A program made the position numbers and the translations under genes. The notes under the pieces were generated by a model. That model did no database searches and was not told where the DNA came from. It saw only the letters and a program-made list of their open reading frames with translations. This document shows positions 32,373 through 41,433 of a stretch of 64,000 nt of DNA, in pieces. Every line of letters starts with the position of its first letter. Position 1 is the stretch's first letter. This stretch comes from Sulfurovum sp. UBA4779 (GTDB taxonomy: Bacteria; Campylobacterota; Campylobacteria; Campylobacterales; Sulfurovaceae), in contig DHHF01000001.1 in NCBI GenBank assembly GCA_002403155.1, positions 156,849-220,848 on the forward strand, written 5' to 3'.

Positions 32373-32930
32373 TTAAGGATGAGGTATTTTAAGCTTGCTG
32401 TTAAGCGACCATGCAATCATGATGACACATACTGTTATGATGTATATATTTTCTATCACTTCATAACTATACAAAAGATAGAGCACCCAAAGGAAAATGG
32501 CACCAAGCGGGGTTGGTACGCCTTCAAAAAACTTTGTCACCCCTCCGACATCGGCTTTTAAATTAAACTCCACGAGCCTTCTCAGCCCGCTAATAATATA
32601 AAAAACAAAAACCACCCCTGCCACTATCTCCTGCATACCGTTTGTCATTCCTTTTTGCAATGCATAAAAAAGCAAAAAAGACGGCATCACTACAAAAGAA
32701 AGAAAATCAGCAAAACTGTCAAGCTGTATACCAAAATCTGTAGAAAGATGAAATCTTCTTGCAACTTTGCCATCGGCGATATCCAATCCGCCTGCAATCC
32801 ATGCAAGCACAATAGCAGTCAAGAAATCGCCCTTTACAATAAAATAAATAGCAATGACCCCGCATGCAATATTTCCGAAGGTAATCAAATTGGCCAGATT
32901 GAAACGATTGTCTTTGTCTAATAAACTCAT
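32373..32930 (-). CDS. pssA: CDP-diacylglycerol-serine O-phosphatidyltransferase
   Basis: The 185-residue membrane enzyme has the CDP-alcohol phosphotransferase signature D-G-x2-A-R-x8-G-x3-D-x3-D in DIADGKVARRFHLSTDFG followed by IQLDSFAD. The context NLITFGNIACG and VPTPLGA fits phosphatidylserine synthase, the first step to phosphatidylethanolamine. GAGGTATGT precedes the ATG. It heads a minus-strand run with the UbiA-type gene. Confidence 0.9.
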   Translation of the reverse strand: MSLLDKDNRFNLANLITFGNIACGVIAIYFIVKGDFLTAIVLAWIAGGLDIADGKVARRFHLSTDFGIQLDSFADFLSFVVMPSFLLFYALQKGMTNGMQEIVAGVVFVFYIISGLRRLVEFNLKADVGGVTKFFEGVPTPLGAIFLWVLYLLYSYEVIENIYIITVCVIMIAWSLNSKLKIPHP

Positions 32931-32992
32931 ACATACCTCTATAAATTTTCTTATTTTACCGTGATTGCAATTATAGGGCGATTATATCGTTA

Positions 32993-33021
32993 TTGCTTGT
33001 TCTTTTCTGTTGTGGTATGAT
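32993..33021 (+). promoter_or_regulatory. Promoter of miaA
   Basis: TTGCTT (32993-32998) and TATGAT (33016-33021) are 17 bases apart. The expected start of transcription falls within a base or two of the miaA ATG at 33029, so the message may be nearly leaderless. Confidence 0.5.
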
Positions 33022-33028
33022 TTCACTT

Positions 33029-33934
33029 ATGAATGCACCAAAACAACTCGCCATTATCGGTCCGACGGCTTCAGGAAAAACAGCTTTGTCTGTCAAGATA
33101 GCAAAGAAAATAGATGCTTTTATTCTTTCTTTGGACTCGCTTTCTATTTATAAAGAGATAGATATTGTCTCAGCCAAACCTACCCTGCAAGAACGCGAGG
33201 GAATCGAGCATTTCGGGATGGATTATCTTTATCCCCATCAAAATTTCGACGTAACTACTTTTATCGGGCTCTACAATGATGTTTATGCCTTGGCTTTAAA
33301 AAAGAAAAAAAATCTGGTGATTGTCGGAGGTACCAGTTTTTATCTGAAAATGCTGCTTGAAGGGATCAGCGCACTGCCTGCAATCAGCGCCCAAACAAAA
33401 CAGAAAACACAAATGTATTTAAAATCTCTTCAAGAAAGCTACGATTGGCTAAAGAGTATCGATCCGCATTATATGTCGCAAATTTCATCCAATGATACCT
33501 ACCGCATAGAAAAAGCGTTAAACATCTATCTGGAAACCTCTTTGTCTCCCAGTGAATATTTTAAACTATTTCCTCCAAAACCGACGATCACAACAGCTCT
33601 TCGTATCTATCAGATCGCTGTTGAAAGAGAAAAATTAAGAGCTCAAATTTCGCTAAGAACCCAACAGATGATAGAAAACGGGCTTATCGATGAGGTCTGC
33701 AAGCTGGAAAGAAAATATACACGTGCTCCGCATTGCATGAAAGCAATCGGCATCAAAGAGACATTGGCATATCTGGACGGGATTTATGATAAAAAAATGC
33801 TGCAAGAGAAGATTGCGGTTCACACTGCCCAGTTGGCCAAGCGTCAGACTACATTCAACCGCTCTCAATTTAGCAATGTGATCTGTGCAGAGGCAAAAGA
33901 GCTTGAAAAAATGATTTTAAATGATTTTATTTGA
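33029..33934 (+). CDS. miaA: tRNA dimethylallyltransferase
   Basis: MiaA transfers a dimethylallyl group to A37 of tRNAs reading UNN codons, the substrate later used by MiaB. The 301 residues contain the P-loop IIGPTASGKTALS, DSLSIYKEIDIVSAKPT, the GGTSFYLKMLLEG motif and the C-terminal GIKETLAYLDG and KRQTTFNR elements. I choose the ATG at 33029 because the upstream ATG at 33017 lies inside the -10 box. No ribosome binding site precedes 33029. Confidence 0.93.
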   Translation: MNAPKQLAIIGPTASGKTALSVKIAKKIDAFILSLDSLSIYKEIDIVSAKPTLQEREGIEHFGMDYLYPHQNFDVTTFIGLYNDVYALALKKKKNLVIVGGTSFYLKMLLEGISALPAISAQTKQKTQMYLKSLQESYDWLKSIDPHYMSQISSNDTYRIEKALNIYLETSLSPSEYFKLFPPKPTITTALRIYQIAVEREKLRAQISLRTQQMIENGLIDEVCKLERKYTRAPHCMKAIGIKETLAYLDGIYDKKMLQEKIAVHTAQLAKRQTTFNRSQFSNVICAEAKELEKMILNDFI

Positions 33935-33960
33935 TTTTTCTATTTTAGAAGATTGAAAAA

Positions 33961-33983
33961 AAGGGCACAAACGCCCTTCTTTT
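33961..33983. terminator. Bidirectional terminator between miaA and the complex I operon
   Basis: AAGGGC-ACAAAC-GCCCTT is flanked by runs of A on the left and T on the right. On the minus strand it is followed by eight T residues and touches the nuoN stop codon, so it ends the long nuo transcript. On the plus strand it can end miaA. Confidence 0.8.
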
Positions 33984-35472
33984 AATACCCGCTTGCACTT
34001 ATCATATAATAAAAATATGAGATAAGCGGCTGCACATAGAATATGGCTCCTACTGTTGCTACGGTTGCAAATCCGATAATAACCATCAATGGTTTTGAAA
34101 GGTTATAATAAACCACATCAACACTTTTGACAGGCTCTTTAAGGAACATATACACTACAAGTTTAAGATAATAATATGCTGCAATCGCAGAATTTAACCC
34201 CATTACGATAGCGAGCCACACATATCCGGCATTGACTGCGGCCTGCATGACATAAATTTTACCCCAGAAAACGGAAAACGGCGGCACTCCGGCAAGCGAC
34301 AGCATAAATAGGGCCATAATCACTGCGCCCATCGGCATGATATTGATAAGGCCTGCAAATTTTTCATACGGATTGTCAAAACGGTCATCAAATCTTCTTT
34401 GTTTATGACGAGAAATCCACAGCATCGCAAAAGCGCCAAGATTGGTAAACATAAAGAGTGCATAATAAAGGAATATACTTGTATTTCCTTCTGTAGTATC
34501 CAATGCCAAAGCTGCTACCACAAAACCTGCATGCGATATGGAAGAGTATGCCAACATACGCTTGACATCTTCTTGCACCAATGCCATAATATTTCCAAGC
34601 GTCATCGTAAGTACGGCAATAATAAGGATGATGACCCTGACCCATTCTACCCCCAATTCGATATACATACCGAAAATTCTAAGAGAAACTACAAAGGCTG
34701 CTATCTTCGGCACAACTGACATATATCCTGCCAGCGGTGCAGATGCTCCCTGATACACGTCCGGTGCCCATGTATGAAACGGAAAAAGCGAAAGCTTAAA
34801 TGCCAAAGCACTCAACAAAAGTACCGAACTGCCGAAAATAGCAATCATCAATCCGGGTTCATTTAAACGGGAAGAAAGCGTTTGGGCAACCTGATAAAGC
34901 TCTACGCTTCCTGTCAATCCGTAAACTACAGCCGATCCCATTGCATAAAATGCCGTTGCAAGTGCTCCCATTGTAAAGTATTTAACCGCAGCCTCATATG
35001 AATCGCTTCTGTTGTGCATCGCAATCAGCGTATAAAGTGCAAGCGATGCCGTTTCAAGCCCTACCAAAATCAAAATAAGATTATCGCTGGCAGCCATAAA
35101 CTGGAAGCCGGCAACCATGAACAAAAAGAGGGCAAAAAACTCAGGATATTCATATTCGTGAAATCTTTTTGAAGTCAAACCAAGCGGGATAAACAGTATC
35201 GACCCTGCAACAATCAACAACTGGGAAACAATTGAGACCCCATCAATCAACATGACATCAAAAAAACCGCGCTCATTGGCATTTAACCCCATCACCAAGC
35301 CAAAATCAACAACAAGTATCAATATCGTCAGCATTACATACAGGGATTTGTCTAAATTTTCTTTAAACAAATCAATACATAATATAATCAAACCACCCAC
35401 AATCGCTATAAGCATCGGCGCAAGCGTAATGAGATTGAGACTCTCCAAACTTACTTTTATAGGTTCCAACAT
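33982..35472 (-). CDS. nuoN: NADH-quinone oxidoreductase subunit N
   Basis: The 496-residue antiporter-like membrane subunit of complex I has about 14 helices. The conserved lysine/glutamate channel elements are in GLETASLALYTLIA, FKLSLFPFHTWAPDVYQGA and MLAYSSISHAGF. Its start codon overlaps the nuoM stop by one base. It is the last gene of the operon and its stop abuts a terminator. Confidence 0.95.
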   Translation of the reverse strand: MLEPIKVSLESLNLITLAPMLIAIVGGLIILCIDLFKENLDKSLYVMLTILILVVDFGLVMGLNANERGFFDVMLIDGVSIVSQLLIVAGSILFIPLGLTSKRFHEYEYPEFFALFLFMVAGFQFMAASDNLILILVGLETASLALYTLIAMHNRSDSYEAAVKYFTMGALATAFYAMGSAVVYGLTGSVELYQVAQTLSSRLNEPGLMIAIFGSSVLLLSALAFKLSLFPFHTWAPDVYQGASAPLAGYMSVVPKIAAFVVSLRIFGMYIELGVEWVRVIILIIAVLTMTLGNIMALVQEDVKRMLAYSSISHAGFVVAALALDTTEGNTSIFLYYALFMFTNLGAFAMLWISRHKQRRFDDRFDNPYEKFAGLINIMPMGAVIMALFMLSLAGVPPFSVFWGKIYVMQAAVNAGYVWLAIVMGLNSAIAAYYYLKLVVYMFLKEPVKSVDVVYYNLSKPLMVIIGFATVATVGAIFYVQPLISYFYYMISASGY

Positions 35473-36998
35473 TACTTTATCTCCTGTGTTGATTTGGCAA
35501 CTTTTATCATCTCTTTGGCCTCTTGCGTGATAGCCTTCTCATCCATAAAACTCAGCATTGCTTTCACCGAATTGTCAATCGGCTCCAAAACAGGCTTTGG
35601 ATGGACTCCTAGCCATACAACAATCAATACTAACGGCACCAATGAAATCGTCTCTTTGGCATCCAAATCTTGAAGTGTTCTATTTGCTTCATTGGTCACA
35701 GGGCCAAAAAAGCTTTTTTTGTAGACAGACAACATATACACCGCTCCGACAATAATCGATGTACCTGCCAAAATCGTCATAATCGGCGATACGTTATAAA
35801 AACCGATCAAAACCAGAAACTCTCCTACAAACCCGATCGTAAGAGGCAAACCTACCGACGCCATCAGCATGATGCCAAAGACCAAAGCATATTTTGGCAT
35901 CACCGTAGCCAAACCTCCAAACTCATCCATCATTTTAGTATGTCTTCTATCATAAATCACCCCAACCAGCATAAACAGGGCGCCCGAGACGATACCATGA
36001 GAAAGCATTTGAAAAACCGAACCGCCTATCCCTTCAGCATTCATTGCAAAAATACCCAGCATGATAATACCCATATGCGAAACAGAGGAGTAAGCAATCA
36101 CTTGTTTCATATCTTTTTGCGCATACGCCACCATCGCCGTATAGATGATCATAATGATTGAAATGATTGCTATAGGGGTAATGGCAATGACAGAAGCATC
36201 AGGGAACATTGGCAAGGAAAACCTCACAAACCCGTAGGTCCCCATTTTAAGCAAAACTGCCGCAAGGATAACCGACCCTATCGTGGGTGCCTGGCCGTGT
36301 GCATAAGGCAACCATGTATGAAACGGAAACATAGGCACTTTGATAGCAAAGCCGATAAAAAAGGCGGCAAAAAGCCATAGCTGATAACTTACCGGCAACA
36401 CCAATGCGTACCAATCAGTCAGTGCAAAACTCCATACTCCTGTCAAATCATGATAGATATAGGCAACAAAGAGCATCCCCACCAGCATAACCAATGATCC
36501 CATAAACGTGTACAAGAAAAATTTAATCGATGCATAAATTCTTAAAGGGCCGCCCCATGCACCGATGATATAAAGCATCGGAACAAGCGAAAGCTCCCAA
36601 AAGAGATAAAAAATAATGGCATCCAGCGATAAAAATACACCTACCATCGTCATCTCAAGGAAAAGAAGCGTAATCACCATATTTTTGATATTTTTTGCAA
36701 TATTCATGCTAATCATTCCAATGAGTGTCATCAAAGTACTCATGATGACAATAAAGAGGCTAATACCGTCCACTCCGAGATAGTAGCTCACTCCAAAGTC
36801 CGGAATAAGCGGGATCATCTCTACAAACTGCATGCCGGCATTATTGTTGTCAAAAGCAAACCACAGCCACAAAGAGAGAAAAAACTCTATCGCCGCAACC
36901 GTGACACCGTATACCCTTGCACTTTCTTTGTTTACAACAAATCCCAATAATCCTGCAATTGCAGGGAAAAATACCAATACACTTAAAATGTTTTCCAT
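35472..36998 (-). CDS. nuoM: NADH-quinone oxidoreductase subunit M
   Basis: The 508 residues form a proton-pumping membrane subunit. Marks are LFLEMTMVGVFLSLD, FWELSLVPMLYIIGAWGG (key glutamate), FAIKVPMFPFHTWLPYAHGQAPT (key lysine) and IAYSSVSHMG. The order L-M-N is conserved. It ends on the first base of nuoN. Confidence 0.96.
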   Translation of the reverse strand: MENILSVLVFFPAIAGLLGFVVNKESARVYGVTVAAIEFFLSLWLWFAFDNNNAGMQFVEMIPLIPDFGVSYYLGVDGISLFIVIMSTLMTLIGMISMNIAKNIKNMVITLLFLEMTMVGVFLSLDAIIFYLFWELSLVPMLYIIGAWGGPLRIYASIKFFLYTFMGSLVMLVGMLFVAYIYHDLTGVWSFALTDWYALVLPVSYQLWLFAAFFIGFAIKVPMFPFHTWLPYAHGQAPTIGSVILAAVLLKMGTYGFVRFSLPMFPDASVIAITPIAIISIIMIIYTAMVAYAQKDMKQVIAYSSVSHMGIIMLGIFAMNAEGIGGSVFQMLSHGIVSGALFMLVGVIYDRRHTKMMDEFGGLATVMPKYALVFGIMLMASVGLPLTIGFVGEFLVLIGFYNVSPIMTILAGTSIIVGAVYMLSVYKKSFFGPVTNEANRTLQDLDAKETISLVPLVLIVVWLGVHPKPVLEPIDNSVKAMLSFMDEKAITQEAKEMIKVAKSTQEIK

Positions 36999-37009
36999 TT
37001 ATCTACTCC

Positions 37010-38905
37010 TTAACCTAACATTGCCGAAAGCATCGCAATAACAAGGAGCACTATCCCGCCGATAGCCATCCAATTAAGATAATTTGAAAGGTTACCTGTT
37101 TGCATCTTTCTTGTCCCGTCACCGCTTTTATAGAGGAATTTGGCAATACCGTCTACTGTCGCATCTACTATTTTTAAATCTACGCTTTTCCACATTAAAT
37201 CCGAGATCATTGCATAAGGTTTTGAAATAATCTCTTCATACAGATGAGGGATATAGTATTGATTGGCAAGAAGCTTATAGAGGAATCCATTCTCTGTTTT
37301 TTCATCCCTTTTGAGTCCGTTGGCATATTTTTTATATGCCAACGCAATCCCTCCTACCGCAAAAGTAAGAACTATCGCACCCAACACCAATGCCAAATGA
37401 TGGGTGTGTTCGCTCATTTGATATTCAGGAAGCAAACGGGTGACAAAATCATGGAATCCGCCTTGGAAGAATCCGGCAATCGCAGCCAATATCGCTAAAG
37501 GCGACAACGCTACAAGTACAAATTTGTACATCTCATGCGGATGGATACCGAAGGCTTTATATCTTTCATCTCCGTGAAAAGTTAAAAATACCTGTCTAAA
37601 GCTATAAAATGCCGTCATTCCCGCAGTCACAACCAACATTATCCATAAAATCAATGTACCTTCATTAAATGCGGTTTCTATAATGGCATCTTTGGAGAAG
37701 AATCCTGCCAAAGGCGGGATGCCGGCCAATGCCAACGAAGCCAATCCCATATAGATATAGGTCCATTTCATCTGTTTTTTAAGTCCGCCCATTTTGAAAA
37801 TATCAAGCTCGTCATGCATCGCATGCATCACGTTCCCCGCACCCAAAAACAACAATGCTTTAAAGAACGCATGTGCGCCCAGATGAAATAACGCTATCCA
37901 GTATGCCCCAAGCCCTGCCGCCGCAAACATATACCCCAATTGCGAAAGCGTTGAAAATGCAATAATTCGCTTAAGGTCTCTGTTTACCAATGCCATGGAG
38001 GCTGCAAAAAATGCTACAAACGTACCCAATGCTGCAATAAAGAAGCTTACTTCGGGAGTCATTGAGAAGAGTGGATTTGCTCTGATGACCAAAAATACCC
38101 CCGCTGTTACCATCGTGGCCGCATGGATCAGCGCCGATACGGGCGTAGGCCCTTCCATCGCGTCCGTTAGCCAAGTATGAAGCGGAAATTGCGCCGATTT
38201 GCCCATCGCCCCGATAAAGAGCGCCAAAGCAGCCGTCGTCAAAATAATCTCACTCAACTGCGGAAGTGCTGCAAACACTTCACTGTATTGCAAAGAACCT
38301 ACATTCCAATACAGAATAAAAATTCCTACCAACATCCCAAGGTCTGCAATACGATTTACGATAAATGCCTCGTTGGCTGCCCAAGAAGGAGAAATAGAAG
38401 GATTTTCCTCTCTGCTCTGGTCAGGCTTATGATACCAAAATCCGATCAGCAGCCAAGAACAGACACCGACACCTTCCCATCCGATAAAGAGCCCTGCAAA
38501 GTTATCACTCATGACAAGAACCATCATCGAGAACACGAAAGCCGAAAGATAAGAGAAGAATCTGTTAAAACTTTTATCATGATCCATATATCCGATAGAA
38601 TAAACATGAACCACCGTTGAAACCACCGTTACAACACCCATCATGGTCACGGACACCTGATCCACAACAAACCCAAACGGGATAAACAGATCGCCCATGC
38701 TGATCCATTCTTTCATTGTTACATAAATGGGTGCGCCTGTTTGATACACATGGTATGCAAGCATCAACGATGCACTCATCGATACAAAGAGCAACGCCGA
38801 AGAGACAATCCCCACAAACGTCTGTCTTGGGCTCATGCCAAACAGGCCTGCAAACAGTGAGCTGACTAACGGTGCAAATAGTGCTATGTATACTAAATTT
38901 TCCAT
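37010..38905 (-). CDS. nuoL: NADH-quinone oxidoreductase subunit L
   Basis: The 631 residues are the distal proton-pumping subunit with the long lateral helix. Seen are GWEGVGVCSWLLIGFWY, KSAQFPLHTWLTDAMEGPTPVSALIHAATMV, IAFSTLSQLGYM and the C-terminal amphipathic region with YKLLANQYYIPHLYEEI. It is 11 bases upstream of nuoM and five bases after nuoK. Confidence 0.96.
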   Translation of the reverse strand: MENLVYIALFAPLVSSLFAGLFGMSPRQTFVGIVSSALLFVSMSASLMLAYHVYQTGAPIYVTMKEWISMGDLFIPFGFVVDQVSVTMMGVVTVVSTVVHVYSIGYMDHDKSFNRFFSYLSAFVFSMMVLVMSDNFAGLFIGWEGVGVCSWLLIGFWYHKPDQSREENPSISPSWAANEAFIVNRIADLGMLVGIFILYWNVGSLQYSEVFAALPQLSEIILTTAALALFIGAMGKSAQFPLHTWLTDAMEGPTPVSALIHAATMVTAGVFLVIRANPLFSMTPEVSFFIAALGTFVAFFAASMALVNRDLKRIIAFSTLSQLGYMFAAAGLGAYWIALFHLGAHAFFKALLFLGAGNVMHAMHDELDIFKMGGLKKQMKWTYIYMGLASLALAGIPPLAGFFSKDAIIETAFNEGTLILWIMLVVTAGMTAFYSFRQVFLTFHGDERYKAFGIHPHEMYKFVLVALSPLAILAAIAGFFQGGFHDFVTRLLPEYQMSEHTHHLALVLGAIVLTFAVGGIALAYKKYANGLKRDEKTENGFLYKLLANQYYIPHLYEEIISKPYAMISDLMWKSVDLKIVDATVDGIAKFLYKSGDGTRKMQTGNLSNYLNWMAIGGIVLLVIAMLSAMLG

Positions 38906-38910
38906 TCTTT

Positions 38911-39213
38911 TTACCCCTTCATAGTCGTGAGCTCATCAAGATCAAGACTTCCTTGTTTTTTATACAATACGATCAATATGCCCAACCCTACGGCTACCTC
39001 GCTTGCTGCGATTGCAATGATAAAAAATGCAAACATCTGGCCGGTAAGGTCGTTATAAAAATGTGAAATTGCTGCAAATGCGATATTGACCGCATTGAGC
39101 ATCACCTCCGTTGCAAAAAAGAGCATCAAAAGATTTCTTCGTCTCAATACGCCCATCAATCCTATCGAAAAGAGCAGTGCGGAAACGACAAGGTAATGAC
39201 TGAGTCCTATCAT
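38911..39213 (-). CDS. nuoK: NADH-quinone oxidoreductase subunit K
   Basis: The 100-residue three-helix subunit carries the two membrane glutamates in FATEVMLNAVNIAF and IAASEVAVGLGILI. It starts GLSHYLVVSALLFSIGLMGVLRRRN as in the family. Its ATG overlaps the nuoJ stop (ATGA). Confidence 0.95.
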   Translation of the reverse strand: MIGLSHYLVVSALLFSIGLMGVLRRRNLLMLFFATEVMLNAVNIAFAAISHFYNDLTGQMFAFFIIAIAASEVAVGLGILIVLYKKQGSLDLDELTTMKG

Positions 39214-39779
39214 TTTGCATCCTTTTGTATCATGATTTCTTTCTCCATATCTACACTCATATCCTGAGTCAAACTTCGATCCATTTTTTTGCCTGCAAGA
39301 ATAATGCCCGCTATCATAGCAACCAAAAGCATCACCGCTGCCACTTCAAAGGGAATAAGGTATTTGGTAAAAAGAACAATACCTACATCCTGTGCATTGC
39401 CTGCTTCGGGATGCATCGGATAAAGTGCCTGTATATTCTCACTAAATATCGGTGCTGCAAACATTAACACCAGTACCAATGCGCTCATACCTCCCAGCAA
39501 AAACACCAAGGCCGAACTCGTGTTTTTTTCTTTGATACTTCTTGTCGCATCAAAAAACATCATCGCAAACGAATAAAGCGCCATCACGGCACCTACGTAT
39601 ACGATCAACTGCACAACACCCAAAAACTCGGCACCCAAAATAAAAAAGAATCCCGAAATAAGCACCATTCCTGACGCCAAAGATGTCATCGCATACAATA
39701 CATTTTTGCTCATTACAGTGATTAAAAAGAGTATCACCGTCAACATCGAAAATAGATAAAATGCTATTTGTTCATACAT
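39210..39779 (-). CDS. nuoJ: NADH-quinone oxidoreductase subunit J
   Basis: The 189 residues have five helices. The conserved segment VVQLIVYVGAVMALYSFAMMF contains the pi-bulge helix important in proton coupling, and FEVAAVMLLVAMIAGIILA follows. The C-terminal tail is charged. It overlaps nuoK by four bases and follows nuoI by 11. Confidence 0.94.
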   Translation of the reverse strand: MYEQIAFYLFSMLTVILFLITVMSKNVLYAMTSLASGMVLISGFFFILGAEFLGVVQLIVYVGAVMALYSFAMMFFDATRSIKEKNTSSALVFLLGGMSALVLVLMFAAPIFSENIQALYPMHPEAGNAQDVGIVLFTKYLIPFEVAAVMLLVAMIAGIILAGKKMDRSLTQDMSVDMEKEIMIQKDAK

Positions 39780-39790
39780 TTATACTCTCC

Positions 39791-40414
39791 TTAATACGCT
39801 AATGGCGTTTTTTTAATATGATCATCTGCATAAGGCGTCACTGCACCGAATCCTTGATATTCCTGCTGCAGGTTAAGATTGTCAATCGGGGTGAGCATAT
39901 CCTCAAAAAGCGAAAAGCTTGCCCTTTGTTCAGAAGCATTTTCATATCTTGAGCCATGTACAATTGCAAGCTCCGGACACACTTCTGCGCAGAATCCGCA
40001 AAAAATACAACGGCCGAAATTAATGGTATACTCACTTACTTCTTTGCGCTGATTTTCATCATAGCGCGTATTCATACTGATACAGTTTGCAATACATATT
40101 TTTTCACACAATCCACAGCCTATACATCTATAATGTCCGCTTTCAAGCAACCTAAGCATCTCGTGTATCGCTCTGTATCTCGGTGAAATGGGAAGTTTTT
40201 CAAACGGATATTTTACCGCATGCATCTCTCCGCGAAAAAGCGCATTGATCATTGCTCTGAGCGTTACCCACAGGCCAACAAACAGCTCCCCTTTAAACGT
40301 TCTTTTGACAACTTGTTTAAATTTGTCAAAATTTCGCGTTGGCACTTGCTCCAGGTCAAGCATTTTATAGTTTTGCGTACCGATATTTCTGTTTTTAAAT
40401 TGTTCCAAACCCAT
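39791..40414 (-). CDS. nuoI: NADH-quinone oxidoreductase subunit I
   Basis: The 207-residue peripheral-arm subunit has two ferredoxin-type 4Fe-4S motifs, CIGCGLCEKICIANC and CIFCGFCAEVCPE, which hold clusters N6a and N6b. It passes electrons from NuoG to NuoB. Clusters and spacing are complete. It lies 10 bases after nuoH. Confidence 0.96.
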   Translation of the reverse strand: MGLEQFKNRNIGTQNYKMLDLEQVPTRNFDKFKQVVKRTFKGELFVGLWVTLRAMINALFRGEMHAVKYPFEKLPISPRYRAIHEMLRLLESGHYRCIGCGLCEKICIANCISMNTRYDENQRKEVSEYTINFGRCIFCGFCAEVCPELAIVHGSRYENASEQRASFSLFEDMLTPIDNLNLQQEYQGFGAVTPYADDHIKKTPLAY

Positions 40415-40424
40415 CTCTTCCTCC

Positions 40425-41429
40425 TTACACCATTATCACAATGCCGGTTACAACCACATTGATCACGGCAATCGGCATTAATACTTTCCAGCATAACCAC
40501 ATCAGCTGATTCGGTCTGACATGCGGCCACGATGCTCTAACCCATAACATCAAGAAAAAGACAAACGCGATTTTTAAAATAATGGCCAGCCATCCCGGTA
40601 GGAACCACATGTCATTATAGCCGCCCATAAATACAACCGCGCTCAACACAGAAACCGTAATCATGTTGGCATACTCCCCTATAAAGAACATCCCCCATCT
40701 CATACCCGAATATTCTGTTGCATACCCGGAAACTACTTCGGCTTCATGCTCCAAAAGGTCAAACGGCGTTCTGTTTGTTTCTGCAAAACCGCCTATCAAA
40801 AAGAGCACAAACGCCACAGGCTGCGTAAACATAAGCCATCCGTGTTCACTGCTGTAATTGTTAAAATCTACCAATGAAAGCGACCCTACTATCATGATAG
40901 GTGCCAGTATCGAAAGGCCTGTTACCACCTCATAGCTCAAAAATTGGACTGCCGTTCTTGCCGCGCCGATAATTCCCCATTTGTTTGCTTGTGCCATACC
41001 TGCAAGCAAGGGGCCGTATAACCCTGCGGCCATCATTCCCAGCACAAACAATATCCCGATATTAATGTCTGCTGCGATAGAAGGAACAAATGTGCCGCCA
41101 AGCAGCGGTATCCAGGAAGGGATGGTAAAATCCGGGAACACAGGAACTGCCGAAAGTGCTATAAACGCCGTAGCAGCGGTAATCACCGGAGCAAGTGCAA
41201 AAATTAATCTATTGGCATTTTGAGGGATAATATCTTCTTTGGTGAATAATTTAATCCCGTCTGCCAAAATTTGCATCAATCCGTACGGCCCAACGTGCAT
41301 AGGGCCCAACCTGCGCTGCATAAATGCAAGCACTTTTCTCTCCAAATACGTACCAAATCCTGCTATCGCCGAAATGATTGCCAAAATAATAATGGCTTTG
41401 ATGACTACGCCTAATGTTGTTGCTTCCAT
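40425..41429 (-). CDS. nuoH: NADH-quinone oxidoreductase subunit H
   Basis: The 334-residue membrane subunit forms part of the quinone site. Motifs include YLERKVLAFMQRRLGPMHVGPYG, LLADGIKL-like LMQILADGIKLFTKED, and AETNRTPFDLLEHEAEVVSGY. AAAGGTG lies seven bases before the ATG at 41429; a GTG one codon earlier is also in frame. Confidence 0.96.
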   Translation of the reverse strand: MEATTLGVVIKAIIILAIISAIAGFGTYLERKVLAFMQRRLGPMHVGPYGLMQILADGIKLFTKEDIIPQNANRLIFALAPVITAATAFIALSAVPVFPDFTIPSWIPLLGGTFVPSIAADINIGILFVLGMMAAGLYGPLLAGMAQANKWGIIGAARTAVQFLSYEVVTGLSILAPIMIVGSLSLVDFNNYSSEHGWLMFTQPVAFVLFLIGGFAETNRTPFDLLEHEAEVVSGYATEYSGMRWGMFFIGEYANMITVSVLSAVVFMGGYNDMWFLPGWLAIILKIAFVFFLMLWVRASWPHVRPNQLMWLCWKVLMPIAVINVVVTGIVIMV

Positions 41430-41433
41430 CACA

